From positions 248,001 through 312,000 of the forward strand of contig NZ_FNIT01000002.1 of assembly GCF_900104035.1 (NCBI RefSeq): a DNA stretch of 64,000 nt, read 5' to 3'. The notes under the pieces were generated by a model. It was not told where the DNA came from. It worked only from the letters and a program-made list of their open reading frames with translations, and made no database searches. The position numbers and the translations under genes are program-made. Position 1 is the first letter of the stretch; each line of letters begins with the position of its first letter. Source of the stretch: Aureimonas jatrophae (GTDB taxonomy: Bacteria; Pseudomonadota; Alphaproteobacteria; Rhizobiales; Rhizobiaceae). This document shows positions 53,479 to 62,554 of the stretch, piece after piece.

Positions 53479-54179
53479 GCACGGCCTTTCGCGCGTCGGT
53501 CCTGACGCTCTACCCCGAGATGTTTCCCGGACCCATGGGCATCTCGCTCGCGGGCCGCGCGCTGGAGCGCGGCGATTGGGACCTGGAGACGGTCGCGATC
53601 CGCGAGTTCGGCGAGGGCCGGCACCGCGTCGTGGACGACACGCCAGCCGGCGGTTCGCCCGGCATGGTGCTGCGCGCCGACGTGCTTGCGCGCGCGATCG
53701 ACCATGCGAGCCCGGCCGGCGACGAGCGCCCCCGAATTCTCCTCAGCCCGCGCGGAGAGCCGCTGCGCCAGCCCCTCGTGCGCGAACTTTCCGCCGGGCC
53801 CGGCGTCGTTCTCGTGTGCGGCCGTTTCGAGGGCGTCGACGAGCGCGTGATCGAGCGCCGGTCCCTGCGCGAGGTGTCGATCGGCGACGTCGTCCTGTCG
53901 GGCGGCGAGATCGCGGCGCTCGTGCTTCTCGACGCGGTGGTGCGCCTCCTGCCCGGCGTCATGGGCAACAGCGGTTCGGGAGAGACCGAGAGCTTCGAGG
54001 GCGACCTTCTGGAGCATCCGCACTACACGCGCCCGGCGGTGTGGGAGGGGATGGCGATCCCGCCCGTTCTGACGTCGGGCCATCACGGCGCGGTGGAGCG
54101 CTGGCGGCAGGCCGAGTCCGAACGGCTGACGCGCGAGCGCAGGCCCGATCTCTGGGCACGATATTCACGCGCCCGGTGA
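53475..54179 (+). CDS. trmD: tRNA (guanine-N1)-methyltransferase TrmD, apparent CTG start
   Basis: A 234-residue SPOUT methyltransferase that makes m1G37 in tRNAs. [15 protein letters not shown] is the N-terminal signature, [20 protein letters not shown] and [15 protein letters not shown] follow, and the knot has [15 protein letters not shown]. The conserved N-terminus begins three to four codons after the stop of the upstream gene, and no ATG, GTG or TTG is available in frame near it. CTG at 53475 overlaps the stop (CTGA) and has GAGGAG 8 bases upstream, so CTG is the best start. RplS, the usual next gene, is absent. Confidence 0.93.
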   Translation: MSTAFRASVLTLYPEMFPGPMGISLAGRALERGDWDLETVAIREFGEGRHRVVDDTPAGGSPGMVLRADVLARAIDHASPAGDERPRILLSPRGEPLRQPLVRELSAGPGVVLVCGRFEGVDERVIERRSLREVSIGDVVLSGGEIAALVLLDAVVRLLPGVMGNSGSGETESFEGDLLEHPHYTRPAVWEGMAIPPVLTSGHHGAVERWRQAESERLTRERRPDLWARYSRAR

Positions 54180-54250
54180 CGTGTCCTCCACGGTTTCGTC
54201 ACGTTTGGCGGTGCTTTCTCGGCTCATGACCGCGCGTCCGCAAACCTGAC

Positions 54251-55042
54251 ATGCCGCATCCCCGCGATCCCGGCCTTGAGACCGCCTTTTGGATGGGCCT
54301 GCGGGCGTTGGTGCCGTTGGCGATGCTGGGCATCGCGGCGGTCAGCGCGCTGGTTTTCGTGGAGCCGGATCCGGCACCCGGCAACCAAGACCCGGTGCAG
54401 GTCGTCGCCGCGCCGGTGATCCTGCCGGTCGCCCCGCCGCCGCCCCAGCCCGCGCGCAGCGCGGCGCCCGCCCTTGTCTGGACTCGTGATCTGGCGGCCG
54501 CGCCCAGGCCCCTGCTGCGTATTCCGAGCGACGTGACGCCACAGGACCTTTGCGCGGCGCTGGCCGGGAGCGGCTGGGCCATGAGTGGGTGGACCGACAG
54601 CCAGATCGGCCCCGAGCTGGGCGAGTGCATGGGCGAGCGGCGCTTCGGCGAAACCGAGGGGGAGAGCCGCGCCGGCAATGCCTTTCTGATGCTGCGAGGG
54701 AATGCCGAGGGCAGCCTTCGCGAGATCCGGCTGAAGCTCAACATCCGCGACCCCGCCAAGGGCGACGAGGCGGCTCGCGAGGCGCTGGCGATGCTGCGCA
54801 CGGTGTTCGACGGGCTGCGCTGGAACCTGCCGCCAGAGGTCGCGGAAGCCGTGACCGCGCGTCGGACGTTCAGCCAGGACCTCGCGGGCACCCGGTTGCG
54901 CTTCTGGCGCGAGGCGGGCGACGTCGAGCGCTACAACCTGCGGCTGGAGATGCCGACCGCTCCGCCCCCGACCGATCGCTTCACGCGATGGCGGCCGATG
55001 ACGGTGGCCTCGGCGGCGCCTGCCGACGGGCGGGTCCGCTAG
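54251..55042 (+). CDS. DUF6030-like membrane-anchored protein
   Basis: A 263-residue protein with one N-terminal membrane helix (ALVPLAMLGIAAVSALVF), a proline/alanine-rich linker (about 40-75) and a periplasmic domain of about 165 residues. That domain has TPQDLCAALAGSGWAMSGWT, FGETEGESRAGNAFLMLRG and an RFWREAGDVERYNLRLEMP end; the three cysteine-containing and Trp-rich parts look conserved. I associate this pattern with a rhizobial family of unknown function. It overlaps galE tail to tail by 4 bases. Confidence 0.7.
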   Translation: MPHPRDPGLETAFWMGLRALVPLAMLGIAAVSALVFVEPDPAPGNQDPVQVVAAPVILPVAPPPPQPARSAAPALVWTRDLAAAPRPLLRIPSDVTPQDLCAALAGSGWAMSGWTDSQIGPELGECMGERRFGETEGESRAGNAFLMLRGNAEGSLREIRLKLNIRDPAKGDEAAREALAMLRTVFDGLRWNLPPEVAEAVTARRTFSQDLAGTRLRFWREAGDVERYNLRLEMPTAPPPTDRFTRWRPMTVASAAPADGRVR

Positions 55043-56028
55043 CGCGCGTTGCGCGTGGCCAGGCTTCGCTCCCAGGCCAGCGCATGACCGACGATCTCCT
55101 CGAGGTCGTCGTGCTCCGGCTCCCAGCCGAAGCGCGTGCGAGCGGTGGTCGCATCGGCCACGATCGCGGTGGCGTCGCCCGCGCGCCGGCCCGAGCGCCG
55201 CACCTCGAAGTCGGCGCCGACCACCCGGCGAACCGTTTCCAGCACCTCCAGCACCGAGTAGCCGTGGCCGTAGCCGCAGTTGGCGACGATCGAGGGGCCG
55301 CCAGCCCTGAGGTAGCCGAGCGCCTTGGCATGGGCCTTGGCAAGATCGCTGACATGGATGTAGTCGCGCACGCACGTGCCGTCCGGCGTGTCGTAGTCGG
55401 TGCCGAACACTTCCAGATAAGGACGCTTGCCGAGTGCGGTCTCGCTCGCGACCTTGACGAGATGGGTCGCGCCCTTTGTGGACTGGCCGGTCCGGCCCTT
55501 CGGGTCGGCCCCGGCCACGTTGAAGTAGCGCAGCGCCGCGAAGGTGAGCGGATGGGCGGCCGCGGTGTCGCGCAGCATCAGCTCCGTCATCCACTTCGAC
55601 GTGCCATAGGGCGATTCCGGTGCGGGCGGCTGATCCTCGGTCACCGGCATCGACTTCGGCGATCCGTAGACGGCGGCGGTGGACGAGAAGATGAAATGCT
55701 TCACGCCGCCGCGCACCGCGCTCTCGATCAGCGCGCGCGAGGCCACTGTGTTGTTGAGATAGTAGCCGAGCGGGTCGGCCACCGATTCCGGCACCACGAT
55801 CGAGCCGGCGAAGTGGATGATCTCGGTAACGCCGTGCTCGGCGATGACGCGGGCGGCGAGCTCGCCGTCGCCGACGTCGCCCACCACGAGCGTCGCTTCC
55901 GGCGCCACCGCCCACTCGAAGCCCGACGACAGACGGTCGAGCACGACGACCTCCTCGCCGGCATCCAGAAGCTCCCAGACCATGTGGCTGCCGATGTAGC
56001 CCGCGCCGCCCGTCACCAGAACCGTCAT
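55039..56028 (-). CDS. galE: UDP-glucose 4-epimerase
   Basis: A 329-residue short-chain dehydrogenase-type epimerase. VLVTGGAGYIGSHMVWEL binds NAD, the catalytic pair is in FSSTAAVYG (Ser/Thr) and SPYGTSKWMTE (Tyr and Lys), and RYFNVAGADPKG plus YIHVSDLAKAH are GalE signatures. It interconverts UDP-glucose and UDP-galactose for polysaccharide and lipopolysaccharide synthesis. GGAGCGGG lies upstream of the ATG. No other sugar genes are adjacent; the polysaccharide cluster is 30 kb away. Confidence 0.95.
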   Translation of the reverse strand: MTVLVTGGAGYIGSHMVWELLDAGEEVVVLDRLSSGFEWAVAPEATLVVGDVGDGELAARVIAEHGVTEIIHFAGSIVVPESVADPLGYYLNNTVASRALIESAVRGGVKHFIFSSTAAVYGSPKSMPVTEDQPPAPESPYGTSKWMTELMLRDTAAAHPLTFAALRYFNVAGADPKGRTGQSTKGATHLVKVASETALGKRPYLEVFGTDYDTPDGTCVRDYIHVSDLAKAHAKALGYLRAGGPSIVANCGYGHGYSVLEVLETVRRVVGADFEVRRSGRRAGDATAIVADATTARTRFGWEPEHDDLEEIVGHALAWERSLATRNAR

Positions 56029-56101
56029 GTCGCCCGCTCCGATCGCCCCCGTGTCGCCTGGCCTTGTGCACTGCGAGATGGCCGGCAGGCAAGCCGCTCC
56101 C

Positions 56102-56998
56102 TCACAGCGACGCGAAGAAGCGCAGGCCCTCCGCGATGCCGGCTGGGATCGAGCCCATGTGGTCGCCCGCAACGACTCGGTGTTCGGCGCGCAGACCGGC
56201 CGCCCGGGCGCGCGCGACGGTCAGGTCGATCGATGCGCTGGAGCGCGTCTCGCGGTCGCCGTGGGACATCAGGACCGGGCAGCGGAAACCCGACGCGAAG
56301 CACACGGCGGAGCGCATCTCGACCTCGCGCGGATCGGAGGCGTCGAAGCGGACGTCCTGGGCGAAGCGTTGAAAGAAGAGGCGCGTGTCGGGCGCCGGCG
56401 ACAGCGCGGCCGCGCCCCGGAAGGTCCCCGCAAGCGCGGCGAGAAGGGTCAGCGTTCCGCCGACCGAGTGGCCGCTGACGAAGACACGCGCCGGATCGAC
56501 TCCCGGCCTTGCGCGCAACGCCTCGGCCGCCGCCAGGACGTCGTCGGTCTCGTCGTAGAACGCCGAAAAGTCGCCCGGTTGCCCGTTCTCGCCGCGCAGG
56601 GTGGGCATCAGCGCATGATAGCCCGCCGCGACGAACGGAGCGGCGAGATCCGTCCAGTGTCCGTGCCAGATGGCGTTGCCGCCATGCAGAACGAGAACCG
56701 CCGGCCTGAGGCCGGTCGGGTTGCCGGCGGGACTCGCCCAGGCGACGAGGTCGCGCCCGTTCGAGCGATAGGTCAGGCCCTCGGCGCCCGGTGGGGCGCT
56801 CAGGGCATCGCCCTGGTCGGGCGCCGGTCCACGCCGCAGAAGATGGGTTCGAAAGCTCGATCGGGCCGCGCGATAGTCGGGGCCGAGGTCGGGCGGCTCG
56901 GGCAGGGCAGGGGACGTGGTTGCCTGGGCCAGCGCGAGGCGCGGCAGAAGCGGCAGGAGCGCGAGGCCGAACAGGGCGCTGCGACGGCTCGGGGTCAT
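56102..56998 (-). CDS. Exported alpha/beta hydrolase, dienelactone-hydrolase type
   Basis: A 298-residue serine hydrolase with a signal segment (RRSALFGLALLPLLPRLALA) at the start. VLVLHGGNAIWHGHW forms the oxyanion part, GHSVGGTLTLLAAL contains the nucleophile, PVLMSHGDRET precedes the aspartate and VVAGDHMGS holds the histidine. The ATG at 56998 places the signal peptide at the N-terminus; the frame stays open for 46 codons upstream. Probably periplasmic; substrate unknown. Confidence 0.8.
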   Translation of the reverse strand: MTPSRRSALFGLALLPLLPRLALAQATTSPALPEPPDLGPDYRAARSSFRTHLLRRGPAPDQGDALSAPPGAEGLTYRSNGRDLVAWASPAGNPTGLRPAVLVLHGGNAIWHGHWTDLAAPFVAAGYHALMPTLRGENGQPGDFSAFYDETDDVLAAAEALRARPGVDPARVFVSGHSVGGTLTLLAALAGTFRGAAALSPAPDTRLFFQRFAQDVRFDASDPREVEMRSAVCFASGFRCPVLMSHGDRETRSSASIDLTVARARAAGLRAEHRVVAGDHMGSIPAGIAEGLRFFASL

Positions 56999-57189
56999 GG
57001 GCGGGTTCTTTCGGAAACGGGTCGGCCGCTTCATGGCGCGCCCGGCTCGCGGCGGATTCGTGGCAGGCGCCGTGCGGGAGACGTTTGGTCGCCTACGGTT
57101 TTGCTGGGGACCCCGCTGCGTCGGGTCCGAAACCAACCGGTGGGCCCCGGTGTTGGTCGCGCGACTGCCTTCAAGCCACGAGGATCCTC

Positions 57190-58338
57190 ATGTCCGATCG
57201 CCGCCTGGTCGCCCTGCTTGCGGGCGCGGCCCTCCTTGTCTCGAGCGGTTGGGCCTCGGCCCAGGACGCGACCGCGCGTCAACCTGCGGCCTCGGTCGTG
57301 AAGGTCGCCGACTTCCCCCATCAGGTGACGGGCGTCACGGTCTCCGCCGACAACCGCATCTTCGTGAACTTCCCGCGCTGGACCGAAGACTCCCCGGTCT
57401 CGGTCGCGGAGGTCGGCAAGGACGGCTCGATCAAGGCCTACCCGGACGATGCGTGGAACAGCTGGCGCAACGCCCGAAAGGACGAGCTGGCCGCCGGCGA
57501 GCACTTCGTCTGCGTCCAGAGCGTCGTGGCGGATGGGCAGAACCGGCTCTGGGTGCTGGACGCGAGCGCGCCCGCCCAGGCGCTTCTCGTGCCCAGCGGA
57601 GCGAAGCTCGTCGGCATCGACCTCGCCACCAACACGGTGGTCCAGACGATCCGCTTCGACGAGACCGCGGCCCCGCAAGGCTCCTACCTCAACGACGTGC
57701 GCTTCACCGCCGACGGGCGCCACGCCTTCATCACGGATTCGGGCGCGAAGGGCGCGCTTCTCGTGGTGGATCTCGAAAGCGGACAGGCGGTGCGCGTCCT
57801 GGACGGCGACCCCTCCACGCAGGTCGAGAAGGGTCTCGTGGTAGAGGCCGACGGCCAGCCGCTCCGCCGGCCCGATGGACGCGGCGTCGAGTTCTCGGCC
57901 GACGGCATCGCGCTGTCGAAGGACGGTCGGTATCTCTACTGGCAGGCGATCAAGGGCACCAAGCTCTACCGCATCGCGACGACCGCCCTGCTCGGCGATG
58001 GACTGGCCGGGCGGGACGTTTCGGGCGCCGTGGAGGCCTGGGGCGAGAACGGGGTCGCCGACGGGCTCTGGATCGGGCGCGATAGCGGGCGAATGTACGT
58101 GACCGCGCCACAGGACGATGCGGTGAAGATCCGCGACGTGGAGGCCGGCGCCGACTCCCGGCCGGAGATCCTCGTCCAGGACCGGCAGCTGCGCTGGCCG
58201 GACACGATGTCGGAAGGCCCAGACGGGACGGTCTACGTGACCACCTCACGCATCCAGGACATGAGCTTCTTCAAGCCGGACGCCCCGGCCAGCCTGCCGA
58301 CGTCGCTCTGGCGCATCGAGCAGCCGGCCTCGAACTAG
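57190..58338 (+). CDS. Secreted yellow/major-royal-jelly-like protein
   Basis: A 382-residue protein with a signal peptide (LVALLAGAALLVSSGWASAQ) and a six-bladed beta-propeller. Characteristic stretches are GVTVSADNRIFVNFPRW, the WVLDASAP strand, SYLNDVRFTADGRHAFITDS and WPDTMSEGPDGTVYVTTSRI. This is the bacterial branch of the yellow/royal-jelly family, related to SMP-30-like propellers. Some bacterial members are thought to act as lactonases, but the function is not established. It diverges from the hydrolase gene, 191 bases apart. Confidence 0.86.
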   Translation: MSDRRLVALLAGAALLVSSGWASAQDATARQPAASVVKVADFPHQVTGVTVSADNRIFVNFPRWTEDSPVSVAEVGKDGSIKAYPDDAWNSWRNARKDELAAGEHFVCVQSVVADGQNRLWVLDASAPAQALLVPSGAKLVGIDLATNTVVQTIRFDETAAPQGSYLNDVRFTADGRHAFITDSGAKGALLVVDLESGQAVRVLDGDPSTQVEKGLVVEADGQPLRRPDGRGVEFSADGIALSKDGRYLYWQAIKGTKLYRIATTALLGDGLAGRDVSGAVEAWGENGVADGLWIGRDSGRMYVTAPQDDAVKIRDVEAGADSRPEILVQDRQLRWPDTMSEGPDGTVYVTTSRIQDMSFFKPDAPASLPTSLWRIEQPASN

Positions 58339-58349
58339 GGGCGAGCCGC

Positions 58350-59573
58350 CTAGCGCTGGGCCAGGAAGCGGCGGAACTCCCCGGCCGCCATCGGGCGGCC
58401 GATATGATAGCCCTGCGCGGCCTGGACCTTCAGTTCGCGCAGGGTTTCGAGTTCGCGTTCGGTTTCCACCCCTTCCGCCACCAGGCGACCGTCGAACCCG
58501 TCCGCAAACGTGTTCAAGGCCGCAATCAGCGCACGCCGCATGGGATCGCGGTCGATGTCCTTGGTCAGGCTGATGTCGAGCTTGATGATGTTGGGACGGG
58601 TGGTGAGGATGTGGCGCATGCTGGCATAGCCCGACCCCGCGTCGTCCACCGCGATGCGCACGCCCAGCGCACGAAGCGGATCCAGCGCCTCGTTCAGGAG
58701 CCAGTAGTCCTCGACCTTGTCGTGCTCGGTGAGTTCCAGAACGATGCGGTCGCTCGGTGCCTCGCGCAAGATCGCCTCCAGGCCGCCATCGGTGACCACC
58801 TGGGCGCTGCAGTTGACGCCCAACTGGAACGGCCATTCGCGCCAGAAGGGGCGGAACCCCTCGATGGCGTTGCGGATCGCGGCAAGCTCCAGCTCCGTGC
58901 CGAGGCCGACCTCGGCCGCCTCGCCGAACCAGCGATCGGGCGTACGGCGCGGCTCCTGCGAGAAGCGCGCGAGGGCCTCGGCGCCCACCACGCGCAGGTC
59001 GTCCAGCATCACGATCGGCTGGTAGACGATCGCCGGGCCCCCGGCCGCCAGGACCTCGTTGATGCGCCGGCGCTTCGCCTCGCTCTCGCGCCGCTCCTCC
59101 TCCTCGCGCTCGATACGATGGGCGATAAGATCCGCAAAGGCACGCATGGTCTCGACGTCGCGCTCGCTCAGCGTGAGGTCGGGCGTGTAGCGAAAGCAGC
59201 AGAACGTGCCGTAGACACTGCCATCCGACAGGACGAGCGGCACGCCGACATGGGCGCCGATCCCGAGTTCGCCGGTGGCCGACAGACACGCGGTTCCGGG
59301 AACCTGCGCCGTATCGCGGATCAGCTCCGGCAGCTGGCCGCTCACGATATGCCCGCAATAGGTCTCGCTCTCATGACCGCGATCGCCGGGCGCGATCGGC
59401 GCCGCGGCTTCCGCGTCGACGCGACCGATCACCCGCTCCCTTCCCTCGAACCGCGAGACGAACGACACGTCCATCCGCAGGTGGGTGCGGACGACCTTCA
59501 GGACCCTGTCGATGTCGGGAGAGAGCGCGAAGCCGCCATGCGATGAGTTGTCGAACAGGCGGACCAGTTCCAA
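58350..59573 (-). CDS. GAF-EAL cyclic-di-GMP phosphodiesterase
   Basis: A 407-residue soluble protein. The GAF domain (about 15-165) has YCGHIVSGQLPELIRDTAQV and GVPLVLSDGSVYGTFCCF. The EAL domain follows from about 170: GAEALARF carries the EAL motif, NCSAQVV the asparagine, LELTEHD the second glutamate, IKLDISL the lysine, VAEGVET the next glutamate and AAQGYHIGRP the glutamine, so it should hydrolyse c-di-GMP. Loop 6 reads DDAGSG rather than DDFGTG. The start is TTG with GAGGG upstream; no in-frame ATG is available. Confidence 0.9.
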   Translation of the reverse strand: MELVRLFDNSSHGGFALSPDIDRVLKVVRTHLRMDVSFVSRFEGRERVIGRVDAEAAAPIAPGDRGHESETYCGHIVSGQLPELIRDTAQVPGTACLSATGELGIGAHVGVPLVLSDGSVYGTFCCFRYTPDLTLSERDVETMRAFADLIAHRIEREEEERRESEAKRRRINEVLAAGGPAIVYQPIVMLDDLRVVGAEALARFSQEPRRTPDRWFGEAAEVGLGTELELAAIRNAIEGFRPFWREWPFQLGVNCSAQVVTDGGLEAILREAPSDRIVLELTEHDKVEDYWLLNEALDPLRALGVRIAVDDAGSGYASMRHILTTRPNIIKLDISLTKDIDRDPMRRALIAALNTFADGFDGRLVAEGVETERELETLRELKVQAAQGYHIGRPMAAGEFRRFLAQR

Positions 59574-59729
59574 GGCATCCCTCGCATCAGGCGGACCGGG
59601 CTGCGGCCCCGTTCAGGGGGCCGCCGGGCAGGGGCGCAACCTACAAGGCGTGCGGCCCGCCGATCCACCAACGCAGGCGACGTCTTTCGCAATCCGGGGT
59701 TGCAAAAACGTCATGCGGCTCGGAAGTTC

Positions 59730-60227
59730 TCAGTCGACCGGTACCGGGGGGATGTAGGGGCGGGGTCCCGCGCCCTGCCGCTCCAAGGCCTGTCGCTCGC
59801 GCAACTGGCGATAGCGCGGCTGGTCGGGAAGATCCGTCCGCACCACCTCGGTGGGCGCCGGACGCACCGGAACGTCGGCGACCACCGGCGGGCGGTTGGG
59901 CCGGGGCCGGGCCGCGACGGGTCGGTCGAACGGTCGGCGGTCGTCGTAGCGTCGCGGGTCGCGCCGGTCGTAGAGCACCGGGTTGTCGTAGCGGTCGTAG
60001 CGCTCGGCACGCGGGCGGCGATAGGGCCGGTCGTACCGTCCGCGATAGTCGCGGTAGTCGGGATAGTCGCGGTAGACGCGCGGGCCGGGATAGCGGTCGT
60101 AGCCGCGGTAGTCCTCGACGATCACCGGGCCGGGGCGGTAGAGACCGCCGTCGTAGTAGCCCGGATCCTCGGTGACGCAGCCCGAAAGCCCGGTCGCCGC
60201 CAGTGCCAACAGAATCCACCGCCTCAT
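59730..60227 (-). CDS. Tyr/Arg/Asp/Pro-rich lipoprotein
   Basis: A 165-residue protein with a lipoprotein signal (LLALAATGLSGC) and a mature part of very low complexity: repeated Tyr, Arg, Asp and Pro in YRDY, YDRY and RPYRR units, followed by a Pro-rich tail. It would be anchored in the membrane by the N-terminal cysteine and be mostly disordered. The ATG at 60227 is preferred over GTG at 60230 because the GGGAGG site is better spaced. That site is enclosed in a perfect hairpin. I do not recognise a family. Confidence 0.75.
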   Translation of the reverse strand: MRRWILLALAATGLSGCVTEDPGYYDGGLYRPGPVIVEDYRGYDRYPGPRVYRDYPDYRDYRGRYDRPYRRPRAERYDRYDNPVLYDRRDPRRYDDRRPFDRPVAARPRPNRPPVVADVPVRPAPTEVVRTDLPDQPRYRQLRERQALERQGAGPRPYIPPVPVD

Positions 60228-60231
60228 CACA

Positions 60232-60255
60232 ATCCTCCCGGTTTCACGGGAGGAT
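60232..60255 (-). promoter_or_regulatory. Shine-Dalgarno-sequestering hairpin upstream of the lipoprotein gene
   Basis: ATCCTCCCG and CGGGAGGAT form a perfect 9-bp inverted repeat with a 6-base loop. In the transcript of the lipoprotein gene the 3' arm is CGGGAGGAT, which contains the GGGAGG ribosome-binding site 6 bases before the ATG, so a folded leader would hide it. Candidate RNA thermometer or translational switch. Confidence 0.6.
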
Positions 60256-60306
60256 AGCGCGGCCCGGATCGACGTCCACGGGCCGCCGCACGAGATTGAT
60301 CGCGCG

Positions 60307-60543
60307 CTAGTTTCCCGGACCGTCGATGCGGCTCGGCGCGATCGGATCGGAGGTCGGAAACGTCTCCTCCAGCGCCTCGTCCAGGCGTTCGTCCTCGCTC
60401 ATGACGCGTCCCTGCTCGGCCGACACGTCGTCGTCCCGGTCATGCTGGGGGCGACCGGCCGGGGCCTTGTCCTGATTGTCGGCGATGAAGCCGTCCTCGC
60501 CGACCGCTTCGGGAAGAATGGGGTTGTCGCGCGATGGGGTCAT
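60307..60543 (-). CDS. Small acidic conserved-type protein
   Basis: A 78-residue, very acidic, probably disordered protein. The C-terminal segment DEALEETFPTSDPIAPSR is a motif I know from small rhizobial proteins of unknown function. GAGGAG stands 7 bases before the ATG, a strong ribosome-binding site. It lies 71 bases after the PoxB-like gene in the same direction and may be co-transcribed with it. Confidence 0.8.
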   Translation of the reverse strand: MTPSRDNPILPEAVGEDGFIADNQDKAPAGRPQHDRDDDVSAEQGRVMSEDERLDEALEETFPTSDPIAPSRIDGPGN

Positions 60544-60614
60544 GGCGTTCTCCTCGGGTTTCAAGGAAAGACGCTCGATCGCAAGTCCGGGTTCCCGCGC
60601 CTGTCTGGGCCCGG

Positions 60615-62339
60615 CTAGCGAAGCACGTTGGTTCGCGCGAGCTCCAGAACCTCGTCGCCCCGCCCGCTCATCACCGCGCGCAGCATGTAGAGGCTGAAGC
60701 CCTTCATCTGCTCGGCCTTGATCTTGGGCGGCAGGCTGAGCTCCTGGCGCGCGACGTGCACGTCCACGAGCGCCGGGCCGGGATGGCGGAAGGCCTCCTC
60801 CAGCGCGGGGCGCAGCTCGTCGGACTGCGTGACCTTGAGGCCGAGCAGCCCGGCGCTGCGGGCCAGCGCCGCGAAGTCCGGGTTGGTCAGCGCGACGTTG
60901 GTGTCGACGTAGCCCGCCGCCTTCATCTCCATCTCGACGAAGCCGAGCGAGCCGTTGTTGAAGACGACGATCTTGATCGGCAGGTCGTGCTGGCGCGTCG
61001 TCAGGAGGTCGCCCATCAGCATGGCGAAGCCGCCGTCGCCCGAGAGCGAGACCACCTGCCGGCCGGGCAGGGCGGCCTGGATGCCGAGCGCCTGCGGCAT
61101 GGCATTGGCCATGGAGCCATGGTTGAACGAGCCGATGAGGCGGCGCCGGCCGTTGGTGTGGATGTAGCGCGCCGCCCAGACGGCGGGCGTTCCGACATCG
61201 GCCGTGAAGACCGCGTCGCCGGCCGCCATCTCGTCGACGAGCTTCGTGACGTACTGGGGATGCAACGGCTCGCCGGGGCCACGCGCGGTGGCGAGGTCGT
61301 CGAGGCCCTTTCGCGCGTCGCGGTAGTGCGCGCGCGCCTTGTCGAGGAAGCGGCTGGAGCGTCCCGGCGCGATGCGGGGCGCGAGCGCCTCGGCCGCCTC
61401 GCGCACGTCGGCGACGATGCCGATGTCGATGGGCGCGCGCCGGCCGATCGCCTGCGGGTCGCGGTCGACCTGGGCGATCTGCGCGTCGGTCGGATAGAAG
61501 TTGCGGTAGGGAAAGTCGGTGCCGAGCATGAGGAGCGTGTCGCACTCCATCATCGCATGATAGCCCGACGAGAAGCCGATGAGCCCGGTCATGCCGACGT
61601 CGAACGGGTTGTCCCACTCGATCCACTCCTTGCCGCGATAGGCGTGGACGATCGGTGCCTGCAGCGCGTCGGCGAGCGCCACGACCTCGCGATGGGCGCC
61701 CTCGACGCCCGCTCCGCACAGAAGCGTCACCCGCTCCGAGCCGTTGAGAAGGGCGGCGAGCCGGTCGATGTCGGCGGCGGCCGGCACGAGGCGCGGGGCC
61801 GAGACCCGGGGCCAGTGCGCCTTGGCATCCTCGGGTGCCTCCTTCAGCGCGACGTCGCCCGGCAGGACGATCACCGCGACGCCGCGCTGCACCACGGCCG
61901 CGCGCATGGCCCGCGTCAGGACCTCGGGCATCTGCTCGGGGTTGGTGACGAGCTCCACGAAGTGGCTGCACTCGCGGAAGGTCTCGGTCGGATGGGTTTC
62001 CTGGAAGTAGGTGAGGCCGATCTCGGAGGAGGGGATGTGCGCGGCAATGGCGAGCACGGGCACGCGCGAGCGGTGGCAGTCGAACAAGCCGTTGATGAGA
62101 TGGACGTTGCCGGGGCCGCAGGAGCCCGCGCAGACGGCGAGCTCGCCGGTGATCGCGGCCTCCGCGCCGGCGGCGAACGCCCCCGCCTCCTCGTGGCGCA
62201 CATGCATCCACTCGATGCCGCCGTGGCGGCGCAGGCTGTCGTTGATGGCGTTGAGGCTGTCGCCCGTGACGCCCCAGATGCGTTTCACGCCGGCCGAGCC
62301 GAGGGTTTCCACCAGAAGGTCGGCGATCGTCATGGCCAT
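60615..62339 (-). CDS. Thiamine-pyrophosphate enzyme, pyruvate oxidase/PoxB-like
   Basis: A 574-residue enzyme. The N-terminal domain has [16 protein letters not shown] and the catalytic glutamate in [16 protein letters not shown], then [19 protein letters not shown]. The central domain has [17 protein letters not shown]. The C-terminal TPP-binding motif is [19 protein letters not shown] with [15 protein letters not shown] after it. These match the pyruvate:quinone oxidoreductase (PoxB) branch. PoxB turns pyruvate into acetate and CO2 and feeds electrons to quinone at the membrane. The last residues lack an obvious PoxB-type lipid-binding helix, so the acceptor is uncertain. The Nramp-like gene lies upstream. 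Confidence 0.87.
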   Translation of the reverse strand: MAMTIADLLVETLGSAGVKRIWGVTGDSLNAINDSLRRHGGIEWMHVRHEEAGAFAAGAEAAITGELAVCAGSCGPGNVHLINGLFDCHRSRVPVLAIAAHIPSSEIGLTYFQETHPTETFRECSHFVELVTNPEQMPEVLTRAMRAAVVQRGVAVIVLPGDVALKEAPEDAKAHWPRVSAPRLVPAAADIDRLAALLNGSERVTLLCGAGVEGAHREVVALADALQAPIVHAYRGKEWIEWDNPFDVGMTGLIGFSSGYHAMMECDTLLMLGTDFPYRNFYPTDAQIAQVDRDPQAIGRRAPIDIGIVADVREAAEALAPRIAPGRSSRFLDKARAHYRDARKGLDDLATARGPGEPLHPQYVTKLVDEMAAGDAVFTADVGTPAVWAARYIHTNGRRRLIGSFNHGSMANAMPQALGIQAALPGRQVVSLSGDGGFAMLMGDLLTTRQHDLPIKIVVFNNGSLGFVEMEMKAAGYVDTNVALTNPDFAALARSAGLLGLKVTQSDELRPALEEAFRHPGPALVDVHVARQELSLPPKIKAEQMKGFSLYMLRAVMSGRGDEVLELARTNVLR

Positions 62340-62490
62340 GAGGGACTCCCCGGAAAGGCTCGAAGGCGGGACCCGCGTCCCGCGTCTCGTGCTGCAACGT
62401 GCGTCGAGGCCAAGGGTGGCGCGGGACGCGTCGCTTTCCAGCGGAGCCGAGCGGGAAGCAGCCATGCACGCGCGCCGACCGCTCCCGAAC

Positions 62491-62527
62491 GAGCGAAGGG
62501 CCGCAGCGGAACTGCGGCCCTTCGCTC
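62491..62527. terminator. Perfect 16-bp hairpin between the Nramp-like and PoxB-like genes
   Basis: GAGCGAAGGGCCGCAG and its exact complement flank a 5-base loop, 28 bases downstream of the Nramp-like stop. It is extremely stable but has no T-run, so it may be a terminator of the non-canonical kind or a stabilising 3' structure. Confidence 0.6.
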
Positions 62528-62554
62528 GGCTGTGGCGCGGCGCCGGGCCGAACC

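Noticed and set aside
54176-54202. Terminator after trmD
   Set aside because: GTGACG/CGTCAC is a 6-bp stem with a 15-base loop and lacks a T-run; too weak to support.
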